Shown here: piece by piece, positions 5,641-6,216 of the stretch
Layout of the letters: each line of letters starts with the position of its first letter
Position numbering within the stretch: position 1 is the stretch's first letter
Source of the DNA: Patescibacteria group bacterium
GTDB taxonomy: Bacteria; Patescibacteriota; Minisyncoccia; JAHIHE01
Direction of reading: 5' to 3'
Assembly: GCA_018899995.1 (NCBI GenBank)
Contig: JAHIHE010000102.1
Location: forward strand, 1-6,216
Length of the DNA stretch: 6,216 nucleotides
Made by a program: the position numbers and the translations under genes
Notes under the pieces: generated by a model
Seen by the model: only the letters and a program-made list of their open reading frames with translations
What the model was told of the DNA's origin: nothing
The model's database searches: none

Positions 5641-5973
5641 TCATTTACGCTTTTTGGACTTTGGCTTTGGCTTCGACTTTTCCTCCAAGAATTTTATTCT
5701 CTTCTCAAACTCGGAATTCGCTTTTTCTCCCGAGTACTCGGGATTATCCTTTGCCCCTGAGGAAAGATAGGAATCATACTCCCACCAGTTTATGCCCATT
5801 TCTTTTGCCTTATCAACCGAGGCGATCAGCAGTCTGATTTTAATGGTCAAAAGCTCAACATCGGCTAACTTAATTTGAATATCGCCGGCAATCACAATTC
5901 CTTTGTCTAAAACTCTTTCCAAAATATCGGCTAAGTTAGTTGACTGAATCGAATGTGTTATTTGTTCACTCAT
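5641..5973 (-). CDS. gvpA/J: GvpA/GvpJ-family gas vesicle shell protein (minor type)
   Basis: This 110-residue protein has the GvpA fold at residues 12-58: TNLADILERVLDKGIVIAG (12-30), then DIQIKLADVELLTIKIRLLI (31-50) and ASVDKAKEMG. LDKGIVI and VELLTIKIR are the signature of PF00741, whose members polymerise into the ribs of the vesicle wall. It is longer than a typical major GvpA (about 70 residues). It adds INWWEYDSYLSS (61-72) and a lysine/proline-rich tail ending KPKPKSKKRK, so a minor GvpJ/M/S-type role is more likely than the main shell protein. The letter cannot be fixed from one window. It starts 31 bases after gvpK in an unusual decamer repeat with no Shine-Dalgarno sequence. It ends in TGA, showing that TGA is a stop in this genome. 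A major gvpA may lie outside the window. Confidence 0.92.
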   Translation of the reverse strand: MSEQITHSIQSTNLADILERVLDKGIVIAGDIQIKLADVELLTIKIRLLIASVDKAKEMGINWWEYDSYLSSGAKDNPEYSGEKANSEFEKRIKFLEEKSKPKPKSKKRK

Positions 5974-5980
5974 AGTTTTT

Positions 5981-6016
5981 TTATTTACATTAATTTACAT
6001 TAATTTACATTAATTT
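5981..6016 (-). repeat. Decamer tandem repeat at the gvpK end and GvpA/J-type leader
   Basis: The 10-base unit TAATTTACAT (plus strand) is present three times, the leftmost with one change, plus a six-base remnant. In the coding direction each unit contains ATGTAA, a start codon followed directly by a stop. The first copy supplies the last codons and stop of gvpK (TTA ATG TAA), and the later copies fill the short gap before the GvpA/J-type ATG at 5973. Confidence 0.85.
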
Positions 6017-6216
6017 TCCCAATGGTCCAAGATCTATATTTAATTCCTCGTCTTCCAAGCCAAAGATGGCTCTTATCTCTTCAACTTTTTTATCCAGCGC
6101 CTTAAAAGTTAAGCCTAATTTTTGAATTTCGGCATCAGAAAGACTTCCTTTTTTGATTCTGCGCCTTGCTTCTCTATACATCAAATCCTTGATCAATTTA
6201 ACGAGAGTCAAAACCA
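6005..6216 (-). CDS. gvpK: GvpK gas vesicle protein, partial (5' end beyond the window)
   Basis: The last 69 residues of a GvpK protein are present. They read VLTLVKLIKDLM, then REARRRIKKGSLSDAEIQKLGL, then ALDKKVEEIRAIFGLEDEELNIDLGPLGKLM. The basic stretch followed by GSLSDAEIQKLGL, and the C-terminal LNIDLGPLG, are the GvpK family signature. A TTG at 6211-6209 could be read as a start, but the conserved family sequence runs through it (LVLTLVELL in relatives), and the frame is open to the right edge. The real start therefore lies outside. GvpK is a small soluble assembly protein found in nearly all gvp clusters; its exact step is unclear. It lies just upstream of the GvpA/J-type gene, 31 bases apart, on the same strand. 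The stop codon falls within the decamer repeat. Confidence 0.93.
   Translation of the reverse strand, partial: VLTLVKLIKDLMYREARRRIKKGSLSDAEIQKLGLTFKALDKKVEEIRAIFGLEDEELNIDLGPLGKLM

Noticed and set aside
6209..6211. TTG as the start of gvpK
   Set aside because: The frame stays open to the right edge and the preceding residue fits the conserved LVLTLV motif of GvpK, so the gene is cut by the window.

Overview
The window is a gas vesicle (gvp) gene cluster. All recognised genes lie on the minus strand, so transcription runs from high to low coordinates. In that order they are: the 3' part of gvpK (cut by the right edge), a GvpA/GvpJ-family shell protein, a 363-base non-coding gap, gvpH (Hsp20 type), a coiled-coil protein, a winged-helix protein, an actin/MreB-like ATPase, a double-ring CDC48/VAT-type AAA+ ATPase, and the 5' part of a GvpF/GvpL protein (cut by the left edge). 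No RNA gene, insertion sequence or CRISPR array was seen.

Organism: the sequence is AT-rich and TGA acts as a stop (the GvpA/J-type gene ends in TGA), so a standard code fits. Most starts lack a good Shine-Dalgarno sequence. The clearest candidate, AAAGGG, is before the CDC48 gene. The gap holds a composite inverted repeat with arms like TGTCATTGCGAGGAGC, and AT-rich short tandem repeats occur both between and inside genes. From memory this style is common in uncultivated bacterial lineages such as Omnitrophota or Patescibacteria. GvpH and CDC48 also have close archaeal counterparts, so an archaeon is not excluded. The assignment is an inference.

Layout: 6216-5641 carries gvpK and the GvpA/J-type gene, separated by a decamer repeat. 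5640-5278 is non-coding and holds the composite inverted repeat. 5277-623 is a tight five-gene run (gvpH, coiled coil, winged helix, actin-like, CDC48) with gaps of 12, -8, 33 and 4 bases, which suggests one operon. After 80 bases with a small hairpin, gvpF/L begins and runs off the left edge.

How the genes may work together: GvpA/J and GvpF/L are shell and assembly proteins, GvpK is an assembly factor, and GvpH is a small heat-shock-type partner. The unusual part is the block between gvpH and gvpF/L, which adds a threading-competent AAA+ unfoldase, an actin-like ATPase with an altered phosphate-2 motif, a coiled-coil protein and a small putative DNA-binding protein. A reasonable hypothesis is an accessory module for handling Gvp proteins and for placing or partitioning the vesicles, loosely like MamK with magnetosomes. 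Nothing in the sequence proves that role. GvpN, GvpO, GvpG and GvpC are not in the window and may lie outside it.
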